From the NCBI GenBank assembly GCA_022448105.1, contig JAKVAV010000005.1, positions 78,272 to 127,770 on the forward strand: a stretch of 49,499 bases of DNA, read 5' to 3'. The notes below the pieces were generated by a model. The model saw nothing but the letters and a program-made list of their open reading frames with translations. It was not told where the DNA came from and searched no databases. Source of the stretch: Flavobacteriales bacterium (GTDB lineage: Bacteria > Bacteroidota > Bacteroidia > Flavobacteriales_D > Cryomorphaceae). A program made the translations under genes and the position numbers. Shown here one piece after another: positions 43,241-49,499 of the stretch; the first letter of the stretch is position 1; each line of letters starts with the position of its first letter.

Positions 43241-46200
43241 TTAAGCTTGATTCACCACTTTTCCGTGGCACTGCTTATACTTCTTACCGCTACCGCACGG
43301 ACAAGGATCATTTCTGCCAATCTTCTTCTCTACACGGACTGGCTCAGCCTTTCGCGGAGGTGTAGGAGCTTGCCTTTGTGCTCCTTGTCTTCCGTTTGAA
43401 GGTGTAGCGCCTGCTTCCATTCCTGGGCGACTTGTTTCCAATCTGCCAGAATCATCCTTGGCAGTGGTTGAGCGATTTGTAGTTTGAACTTCATCTGCTC
43501 TTCCCGGAAGAGATGCCTTTGAAAGGAATGAAACCACTTCCATACTCACTCTTCCGATCATCTTCTTGAAGAGTTCAAAAGATTCAAATTTGTATATCAA
43601 AAGTGGGTCTTTCTGCTCGAAACGGGCGTTCTGCACGGACTGACGCAAGTCGTCCATTTCTCTCAAATGCTCTTTCCATTCGTTATCGATAATCGAAAGG
43701 GTAACACTTTTCTCGAGCGCATTTTTCAGAATCTTTCCTTCTGACTCGATACATTTCTCAATATTTGCTACAATTTGAAGTGCCTTCTTCCCATCCGAGA
43801 AAGGGATGGCGATGTTCTCGAATTTGTTTTCTCTTTCGTGAACCTGCTGAATTACCGGCATCGCTGAAGTCGTCACGGAATCCATTCGACGTTTGTAACG
43901 CTCACGTGCTTCTTTGTAAACCAATTCGCTTAGCTCACCTGGCTTGTTGCCAATGAAGTCATCTTCAGAAACTGGAGAATCCATTCCGAAGAACTGCAGA
44001 AGGTCAATTTTGAATCCATCAAAGTCTTTGGCATCCTGATTATTTAGAACAACCTGCTCAGCTAAGTCTCTGAACATATTTTGGATGTCGAGTTCTAGTC
44101 GATCTCCGAAAAGTGCGTGTTTACGACGCTTGTAAATCACCTCTCTTTGAGAGTTCATAACGTCATCGTACTCGAGGAGTCTCTTTCTGATCCCGAAGTT
44201 GTTCTCTTCAACTTTCTTCTGAGCTCTTTCAATAGACTTGGTGATCATGGAGTGTTGAATCACTTCACCCTCTTCTAGGCCAAGTCTATCCATCATTTTT
44301 GCAATTCGGTCAGAACCGAATAAGCGCATCAAATCGTCTTCCAGGGAAATGTAAAATTGGGATGAACCTGGGTCTCCCTGACGCCCAGATCGACCTCTCA
44401 GCTGTCGGTCAACTCTTCTTGAATCGTGCTTTTCGGTACCCACAATGGCTAAACCACCTGCTTCTTTTACACCGTCACCGAGTTTAATATCGGTACCGCG
44501 TCCTGCCATATTCGTGGCGATGGTTACCGCTCCCGGACGACCGGCTAGTGCTACCACTTCCGCCTCTCGTGCGTGCAACTTGGCGTTCAATACGTTGTGA
44601 TTGATACCTCGCATTTTGAGCGATCGACTCAAGAACTCTGAAACTTCAACTGAAGTGGTACCGACCAAAACTGGCCTTCCTTCTTTTGAAAGTTCCACGA
44701 TCTCCTCAATAGCAGCATTGTACTTTTCTCTCTTTGTCTTGTAAACCTTGTCTTCTCTGTCCGCTCTAGCGATAGGGCGGTTGGTTGGGATGATCATTAC
44801 ATCCAACTTATAGATGTCCCACAACTCACCAGCTTCAGTTTCCGCCGTACCTGTCATACCCGCGAGTTTGTGGTACATTCTGAAGTAATTCTGCAAAGTG
44901 ATCGTCGCGTAAGTCTGAGTGGCATCTTCGATCTTAACGTTTTCTTTCGATTCAATCGCTTGATGCAGTCCATCGCTGTAGCGACGCCCCTCCATAATAC
45001 GACCAGTTTGCTCATCGACGATTTTTACTTTATTGTCCATTACTACGTAGTCTACGTCCTTCTCGAAGAGGCTGTAAGACTTCAGCAATTGATTAATGGT
45101 GTGAATTCGCTCGGCTTTTACCGAGTAGTTTCTTAAAAGCTCATCTTTCTGTTTTACTCTCTCTTCATCACTTACCTCGGCATTGTCGATCTCCATCATC
45201 AAAGTTCCCATGTCCGGTAAGACAAAAAATTCTGAGTCCTCGGTATTGCTCGAGATAAGGTCGATTCCTTTTTCGGTAAGTTCGATTCCGTTATTCTTCT
45301 CCTCAATGGTGAAGTAGAGTACCTCATCAGCTTTGGGCATCTCCTTCTCGTTGTCTTGGAGATAGTAGCCTTCAGTTTTAAGAAGAAGTTGCTTTACTCC
45401 TGGTTGGCTTAAGTACTTGATCAGGGCTTTATTCTTTGGAAGACCTCGATAAGCGCGGAAAAGAGATAAAGCTCCCTCATTGAATTCGTCCTTATCAGCC
45501 GGTTTTTCTTCTGGGTTTCCAATTTTTCTCTTGGCTTCAACCAAAAGGCTACTCACCAATTTTTTCTGAGCGTTGTAAAGTTTTTCAACTTTTGGCTTGA
45601 GATCATCAAATAAGTGTTCATCTCCTTTTGGTGTGGGTCCCGAGATAATTAGCGGAGTGCGAGCATCGTCGATCAATACTGAGTCGACCTCATCCACGAT
45701 AGCAAAGTGGTGCTTTCGCTGCACCAATCTGTCTGGAGTGCTTGCCATATTATCTCTCAAGTAGTCGAAACCAAACTCATTGTTTGTGCCGAAAGTGATA
45801 TCCGATTTGTAAGCTTTTCTTCTTGCATCGCTATTCGGTTGGTGTTTGTCGATACAGTCTACCGATAAACCGTGGAATTCGTAAATCGGACCCATCCACT
45901 CGGAGTCACGACGAGCCAGGTAGTCATTCACTGTTACCAGGTGTACACCTTTTCCAGCGATGGCATTCAAGTATACTGGAAGAGTCGCTACCAATGTCTT
46001 TCCCTCTCCAGTTTGCATCTCTGCTACTTTTCCCTGGTGCAGCGCTACACCACCGATGAGCTGGACATCGTAATGAACCATATCCCACTTGATCTCAGCT
46101 CCTGCAGCGAGCCATGAATTATTCCAAATGGCTTTATCACCTTCTATGGTAATGCTCCCTTTAGTGGCTGCAAGGTCTTTGTCAAAGTCTGTGGCAGTTA

Positions 46201-46600
46201 CTTCTAGTTGTTCGTTCTCTTTAAATCGCTTTGCCGTTTGTTTTACGACTGCGAATGCTTCCGGCAAAATATCGAGAAGTACCTCTTCGATCTTATCGTC
46301 AGTTCGAGAGACGATGTCATCAATTTCCTTGAAAATTTCTTCTTTCTTCTCGATCTCCATATCAGGATTGTCATCAACTTGTTTTTGCAAGTCGGCTTTT
46401 TCCCTTTCTAGATCACTTGTAGAACCTTTGATTTTAGCCTTGAGTTCCTCCGTTTTGGCGCGTAGCTGGTCGTGCGTAAGTGAATTAAATTGCTCGTAAA
46501 ACTCCTTTGTTTTATCTACGAGAGGAGAGGTTGCTTTTATATCTTTTTCGGATTTATCTCCAAATAATCTCTTGAGTGTCTTAGTTACTGAACCTAACAT
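43241..46600 (-). CDS. secA: Preprotein translocase ATPase SecA
   Basis: SecA drives proteins through SecYEG. The 1119 residues exceed E. coli's 901, with insertions within the first nucleotide-binding region and around residues 330-470, as in other Bacteroidota. Visible motifs are Walker A MQTGEGKT near residue 196, [17 protein letters not shown] (Walker B and following), and [13 protein letters not shown] in NBD2. The C-terminal SEC-C zinc motif is [14 protein letters not shown], preceded by a Pro/Gln-rich linker. The ATG at 46600 ([20 protein letters not shown]) is the family start; the frame reaches 46648 but the extra 16 residues are not SecA-like. Confidence 0.96.
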   Translation of the reverse strand: MLGSVTKTLKRLFGDKSEKDIKATSPLVDKTKEFYEQFNSLTHDQLRAKTEELKAKIKGSTSDLEREKADLQKQVDDNPDMEIEKKEEIFKEIDDIVSRTDDKIEEVLLDILPEAFAVVKQTAKRFKENEQLEVTATDFDKDLAATKGSITIEGDKAIWNNSWLAAGAEIKWDMVHYDVQLIGGVALHQGKVAEMQTGEGKTLVATLPVYLNAIAGKGVHLVTVNDYLARRDSEWMGPIYEFHGLSVDCIDKHQPNSDARRKAYKSDITFGTNNEFGFDYLRDNMASTPDRLVQRKHHFAIVDEVDSVLIDDARTPLIISGPTPKGDEHLFDDLKPKVEKLYNAQKKLVSSLLVEAKRKIGNPEEKPADKDEFNEGALSLFRAYRGLPKNKALIKYLSQPGVKQLLLKTEGYYLQDNEKEMPKADEVLYFTIEEKNNGIELTEKGIDLISSNTEDSEFFVLPDMGTLMMEIDNAEVSDEERVKQKDELLRNYSVKAERIHTINQLLKSYSLFEKDVDYVVMDNKVKIVDEQTGRIMEGRRYSDGLHQAIESKENVKIEDATQTYATITLQNYFRMYHKLAGMTGTAETEAGELWDIYKLDVMIIPTNRPIARADREDKVYKTKREKYNAAIEEIVELSKEGRPVLVGTTSVEVSEFLSRSLKMRGINHNVLNAKLHAREAEVVALAGRPGAVTIATNMAGRGTDIKLGDGVKEAGGLAIVGTEKHDSRRVDRQLRGRSGRQGDPGSSQFYISLEDDLMRLFGSDRIAKMMDRLGLEEGEVIQHSMITKSIERAQKKVEENNFGIRKRLLEYDDVMNSQREVIYKRRKHALFGDRLELDIQNMFRDLAEQVVLNNQDAKDFDGFKIDLLQFFGMDSPVSEDDFIGNKPGELSELVYKEARERYKRRMDSVTTSAMPVIQQVHERENKFENIAIPFSDGKKALQIVANIEKCIESEGKILKNALEKSVTLSIIDNEWKEHLREMDDLRQSVQNARFEQKDPLLIYKFESFELFKKMIGRVSMEVVSFLSKASLPGRADEVQTTNRSTTAKDDSGRLETSRPGMEAGATPSNGRQGAQRQAPTPPRKAEPVRVEKKIGRNDPCPCGSGKKYKQCHGKVVNQA

Positions 46601-46732
46601 AGGTGTATTCTTATTTTCGATTTTCGTCGAGTCGGTAAAGGTACCCAATTCAGACGTATGATACCTTTTCTCGCGAGTTCAACCTTCTCATAAAATGTAC
46701 CGAATCGATTGGGGTGCCAAAATGGCCGAAAT

Positions 46733-46756
46733 AAAAAAGCCTGCTATTCTGCAGGC
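46733..46756 (-). terminator. Terminator after the DUF2795 gene
   Basis: On the minus strand GCCTGC, a 6-base AGAATA loop and GCAGGC are followed by T6. It separates the DUF2795 gene from secA. Confidence 0.85.
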
Positions 46757-46781
46757 CTTTCATATCTAGTGTTAGATGAAT

Positions 46782-47003
46782 TTAGTATTCGTCCTCGTTG
46801 AAGAAAAAATCTTCTTTCGTAGGGTAATCGGGCCAAATATCTTCGATGGTCTCATACACTTCTCCAATTTCTTCGATTTCCTGAAGATTTTCTACTACCT
46901 CCATGGGCGCACCGGTGCGCATTGCGAAGTCAATAAGCTCGTCTTTTGTTGCAGGCCAAGGGGCGTCTTCTAGGTATGATGCTAATTCTAATGTCCAATA
47001 CAT
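46782..47003 (-). CDS. DUF2795 protein
   Basis: A 73-residue acidic protein that fits the DUF2795 family: MYWTLELASYLEDAPWPATKDELIDFAMRT, with the YLEDAPWPATK segment typical of the family, then EVVENLQEI and a Tyr/Asp-rich tail ending FFFNEDEY. The domain is probably a small helical nucleic-acid or protein-binding unit; no role is established. It has its own full promoter and terminator, so it is a single-gene transcript, likely abundant. Confidence 0.87.
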   Translation of the reverse strand: MYWTLELASYLEDAPWPATKDELIDFAMRTGAPMEVVENLQEIEEIGEVYETIEDIWPDYPTKEDFFFNEDEY

Positions 47004-47038
47004 AATAGAGTCGTTTTAGACCGTTGACTGAATTTTTG

Positions 47039-47068
47039 CAAAAGTAATTTTTTTACTCTCACAATCAA
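47039..47068 (-). promoter_or_regulatory. Promoter for the DUF2795 gene
   Basis: On the minus strand TTG (complement 47066-47068), 19 bases, TACTTTTG (complement 47039-47046): a full consensus match, with a leader of about 30 bases. Confidence 0.7.
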
Positions 47069-47112
47069 CTCTTTCTAAAATTTTATAAAAAGCTGATAAT
47101 CAATTGTTAAAA

Positions 47113-47658
47113 TTAATTTCCCTTCCACGGGATTTCCTTCGCTCCCAAATCCTGTGATAATTTTCGACTTAAAACGAATAAAAAGTCTGAAAGTCGGTTC
47201 AGGTATATCGGGATTTCAGGTGGAACTTCACTTTCATCTTTTAGGTGAAGTACTATTCTCTCAGCTCTTCTGCAAATGCACCTTGCAACGTGAGCTTGCG
47301 CTACAGTTTGGTTTCCTCCCGGTAAAACAAAGTTTCGCATGGGTGGTAATTCTTTGTCCATTGCGTCGATCTGTTCTTCGAGATAAACGGTATCATCCTC
47401 AGAAAGTTTCGGAATGGGAAATTTTGGCTCTCCCGGCTCTGAGGCCAATTGAGATCCAATGGTAAAGAGTTTATTTTGTATTTCTACAAGACTTTTTGAA
47501 ATCTCTTCACTGATTTCCATCGATCGGAGCATCCCAACTGCAGTATTGAGCTCGTCCACGGTGCCGTAAGATTCAATTCTGAGGTGGTATTTAGCTACTC
47601 TAGAACCACCCAGTAGAGACGTTTTTCCTTGATCGCCAGTCTTTGTGTAAATCTTCAT
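47113..47658 (-). CDS. Cob(I)alamin adenosyltransferase, PduO type
   Basis: This enzyme makes adenosylcobalamin from cob(I)alamin and ATP. The 181 residues start MKIYTKTGDQGKTSLLGGSRV, the ATP-binding signature of PduO-type enzymes, continue SYGTVDELNTAVGMLRS, and end with RRAERIVLHLKD and YLNRLSDFLFVLSRKL, the conserved helical bundle. No cobalamin biosynthesis genes are near, so it probably serves salvage for a B12-dependent enzyme elsewhere. A small hairpin (AGCCCT/AGGGCT, 47673-47693) lies in the leader. Confidence 0.94.
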   Translation of the reverse strand: MKIYTKTGDQGKTSLLGGSRVAKYHLRIESYGTVDELNTAVGMLRSMEISEEISKSLVEIQNKLFTIGSQLASEPGEPKFPIPKLSEDDTVYLEEQIDAMDKELPPMRNFVLPGGNQTVAQAHVARCICRRAERIVLHLKDESEVPPEIPIYLNRLSDFLFVLSRKLSQDLGAKEIPWKGN

Positions 47659-47740
47659 GCGAGATTGTTTAGAGCCCTAACGGAAAAAGGGCTAGGTTGT
47701 TCTGTGTAGAAGAAGCGAAATCTGAAGATGCAGTTGAAAC

Positions 47741-48439
47741 TTAAGCTAATGAAGCCTCTTTGGTATCGCTTTCTACGACACCATCGCGAAGTCGTACTAT
47801 TCGTTTGGCATGCTCGGCGATGTCTTCCTCGTGAGTTACGAGAATTATGGTATTACCGGCTTGGTGAATTTCATCGATAAGGGCCATAATCTCATAGGAG
47901 GTTTTTGTGTCTAGGTTTCCAGTAGGCTCATCGGCAAGGATGATAGATGGCTTGTTTACAAGGGCTCTTGCTACCGCCACGCGCTGTCTTTGGCCTCCAG
48001 ATAGCTCATTTGGCTTGTGGTCCATCCTGTCTTGAAGACCCACCTGATGCAATACTTCTTCGGCTCTTTGAATTCTTTTGTCTTTCGAAACCCCTTTGTA
48101 AATGAGTGGAAGTGCAACATTTTCGAGAGCCGAATATCTTGGTAGAAGGTTAAATGTCTGGAAAACAAAACCGATTTCTCGGTTTCGAATATCTGCCAAT
48201 TCGTCATCATCCATATGGCTCACATCGTTTTGATTGAGCAGGTATTTTCCTCTGCTCGGTGTGTCTAAACAACCGAGTATGTTCATCAGGGTAGATTTTC
48301 CACTACCCGAAGGGCCCATTAAAGCCACGAATTCACTTTTTTCAATTTCGAGATCGACGGTTTTAAGGGCATGTACTTCCTGCGAACCGACTTGGTAAAT
48401 CTTTGCTAGGTCTTCTACCTTGATAATGGGTGTGCTCAT
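47741..48439 (-). CDS. LolD/MacB-type ABC transporter ATPase
   Basis: A 232-residue ATPase of the LolD/MacB/FtsE branch: Walker [10 protein letters not shown] (42-50), Q-loop FQTFNLLP, signature [15 protein letters not shown], Walker [13 protein letters not shown] and switch His in VTHEED. It probably pairs with a MacB-like or LolCE-like permease located elsewhere, since none is adjacent. Substrate unknown: lipoprotein, antimicrobial or envelope-stress functions are all possible. The start overlaps the stop of the methyltransferase gene by 4 bases. Confidence 0.9.
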   Translation of the reverse strand: MSTPIIKVEDLAKIYQVGSQEVHALKTVDLEIEKSEFVALMGPSGSGKSTLMNILGCLDTPSRGKYLLNQNDVSHMDDDELADIRNREIGFVFQTFNLLPRYSALENVALPLIYKGVSKDKRIQRAEEVLHQVGLQDRMDHKPNELSGGQRQRVAVARALVNKPSIILADEPTGNLDTKTSYEIMALIDEIHQAGNTIILVTHEEDIAEHAKRIVRLRDGVVESDTKEASLA

Positions 48440-49200
48440 AATCGGATTGTAAAATGTTCTTTTTCTGCTCGATCAGTTCTGAAAAATACCAGTCCAATAT
48501 CGAACAAGTCAATGGTTAGGCTCACTGCACTATGTTCTTTTATCTCTTCCCAAGCTTCCTCCATGTCTTGCGACCAATGAATGTCACCAATCGCTATTAC
48601 AGATTCAGTATTGGTGAAAGGCAAAATCTTTTCAAAGTACTCGATAGTTGGTTTCTTTTGATGATTGCCATCTAAATAGGCCAATTCAACTTTTTCTATT
48701 TGATCGAGGGTCAAATCTAAGGTATCCTCAAATCTTCCGACTATTATTTCGCCCTTTAGGCCAACCTTTTGCAAATTTTTAACGGCTAGAGACGCCAATG
48801 TAGGGTCACCTTCAAGGCTCCAAACTTTCGAATGATAGCTGCTAGCCAAATAGGCAGTCGTTAGCCCCAAATTTGTTCCGAGTTCCAGGATATTTTCCAA
48901 ATGAAGATAGCTGGCCAGTCTTTGAAGGAGTTGGCCTATTTTCTTTGGCGAGGCACTAACTTTGGCTATCTCTGAAATACTCCTTTCGCTTTCCCTATTT
49001 ATCCTGGATCCTGCTCCGTGGTCTTTGATTTTGATTCTAGAGGAATCCCGAGTCAGGTCTTTTCTGAGACCTTCTATAGCATCAGAGTTAATTGCTCCAC
49101 TTTTATGAATGACTTCTTCACTTAGATCATATACAAATGGCGAATGAACTCCATGACGCTTTTGCGCCTTGATTCGATACTTGAGATATGCCTTCGCCAT
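48436..49200 (-). CDS. SAM-dependent O-methyltransferase-like protein
   Basis: The ATG at 49200 gives 254 residues. The N-terminal [23 protein letters not shown] is a Bacteroidota-specific extension. The core begins [16 protein letters not shown] (SAM-binding glycine loop), then [14 protein letters not shown], and [19 protein letters not shown], the acidic DGNH typical of class I O-methyltransferases. The substrate is unknown. It overlaps the downstream ABC ATPase gene by 4 bases, so both are probably one operon. An alternative ATG at 49206 is only two codons longer. Confidence 0.87.
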   Translation of the reverse strand: MAKAYLKYRIKAQKRHGVHSPFVYDLSEEVIHKSGAINSDAIEGLRKDLTRDSSRIKIKDHGAGSRINRESERSISEIAKVSASPKKIGQLLQRLASYLHLENILELGTNLGLTTAYLASSYHSKVWSLEGDPTLASLAVKNLQKVGLKGEIIVGRFEDTLDLTLDQIEKVELAYLDGNHQKKPTIEYFEKILPFTNTESVIAIGDIHWSQDMEEAWEEIKEHSAVSLTIDLFDIGLVFFRTDRAEKEHFTIRL

Positions 49201-49210
49201 TTGCACAAAG

Positions 49211-49218
49211 CGAATTTA
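49211..49218 (-). promoter_or_regulatory. Putative -7 box (TAAATTCG) for the methyltransferase operon
   Basis: The minus strand reads TAAATTCG, one base off TAnnTTTG, 10 bases from the start codon at 49200. Confidence 0.3.
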
Positions 49219-49369
49219 CTACGTTTTAATTGGTAAGAGTTGTTTTAAAAGTTCGATGGACAATGGATTGGATGATCGGGAGAGGAGAGGGGTTTAGTGG
49301 TCTTGGCAGTTTGCTCGATTCAGGAGACAGTCTGTGTTTATCTTCAAGTGTAAAGTGCATAAATTTCCC

Positions 49370-49395
49370 GCGGTTAAACTCTTTGGCTTAACCGC
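49370..49395. repeat. 8-bp inverted repeat in the right-end gap
   Basis: GCGGTTAA and TTAACCGC with a 10-base centre. It lies in the gene-free stretch 49219-49499, where only a weak 62-codon frame on the minus strand exists. Confidence 0.4.
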
Positions 49396-49436
49396 ATTGA
49401 TCCAGTTTATCAAACCCCTTATACCCAAGCAAAACC

Positions 49437-49467
49437 CAACCTTTGCTTCGCCAAGGTTGAATTTTTT
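49437..49467 (+). terminator. Candidate terminator near the right edge
   Basis: CAACCTT and AAGGTTG form a 7-bp stem with a 9-base loop, followed by AATTTTTT. No plus-strand gene is seen immediately upstream inside the window, so what it ends is unclear. Confidence 0.45.
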
Positions 49468-49499
49468 GCGTCTGAAAATCACTTTTTGAGAAAGCTTTT

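Noticed and set aside
46089-46499. 136-codon plus-strand reading frame inside secA
   Set aside because: Antisense to well-conserved SecA; Ser-rich composition typical of a shadow frame, with no recognisable motifs.
47673-47693. Hairpin AGCCCT/AGGGCT as a terminator of the ABC ATPase operon
   Set aside because: No T-tract follows on the minus strand; at most a leader hairpin for the adenosyltransferase gene.
49294-49482. 62-codon minus-strand frame at the right edge
   Set aside because: No family resemblance, and it spans the two hairpins; more likely non-coding.

Overview
The window reads as a chromosomal segment of a Bacteroidota bacterium, most likely a marine or aquatic member of the Flavobacteriales. 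The evidence is a GldA-type gliding/secretion ABC ATPase, two TonB-dependent receptors with N-terminal carboxypeptidase-regulatory-like domains, a PorV/PorQ-family outer-membrane protein beside a giant secreted protein with a type IX secretion-like C-terminus, and short or absent leaders. Many genes are preceded by the Bacteroidota promoter signature (TTG, about 19-21 bases, TAnnTTTG). Neither tRNA encodes its CCA end. Almost everything is chromosomal core; I see no phage, insertion sequence, CRISPR array or toxin-antitoxin module.

Layout. 1-9 kb: initiator tRNA-Met, the GTPases era and der, metK, gldA, an rsgA-dtd-MazG-like operon, and malic enzyme maeB. 9-11 kb: atpD-atpC. 11-17.3 kb: ribF followed by a tightly packed run (small LRR protein, YkoF-like thiamine-binding domain, PnuC-type transporter, lipoprotein, NadR-like kinase), then a TPP riboswitch that drives a TonB-dependent receptor. 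Together these look like a thiamine uptake and salvage locus. 17.3-19.3 kb: an opposing operon of a phosphopantetheinyl transferase, a GGGP-synthase-family enzyme and a degenerate ThiE/TenI-like protein. 19.4-20.7 kb: ahcY. 20.8-21.5 kb: a Rieske-like lipoprotein and a small basic secreted protein whose start codons overlap head to head.

21.8-31.3 kb holds the most intriguing uncharacterised unit: a 1264-residue TonB-dependent receptor-like protein, a 1511-residue exported protein with a T9SS-like end, and a PorV-like barrel, all co-oriented and almost gapless. 31.3-38.7 kb: greA, a HIT protein, ruvC, a coupled membrane set (LPG-synthase-TM protein, glycosyltransferase, DppC-like permease), an AtoE-type transporter, a DUF3127 protein and a flavin reductase. 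38.7-49.5 kb: tRNA-Leu, the tig-clpP-clpX proteostasis operon, a DUF2911 protein, secA, a DUF2795 protein, a cobalamin adenosyltransferase, an ABC ATPase and a methyltransferase.

Working together: trigger factor, ClpXP and SecA handle folding, degradation and export. MetK makes SAM and AhcY clears the S-adenosylhomocysteine left by its use. Era, Der and RsgA support ribosome assembly. The riboswitch-linked receptor, the YkoF-like protein, PnuC and the kinase plausibly form one vitamin route from outer membrane to phosphorylated cytoplasmic product, but the substrate is inferred from the riboswitch and from family membership only. Promoter and hairpin calls were made by eye, and no similarity search was run.
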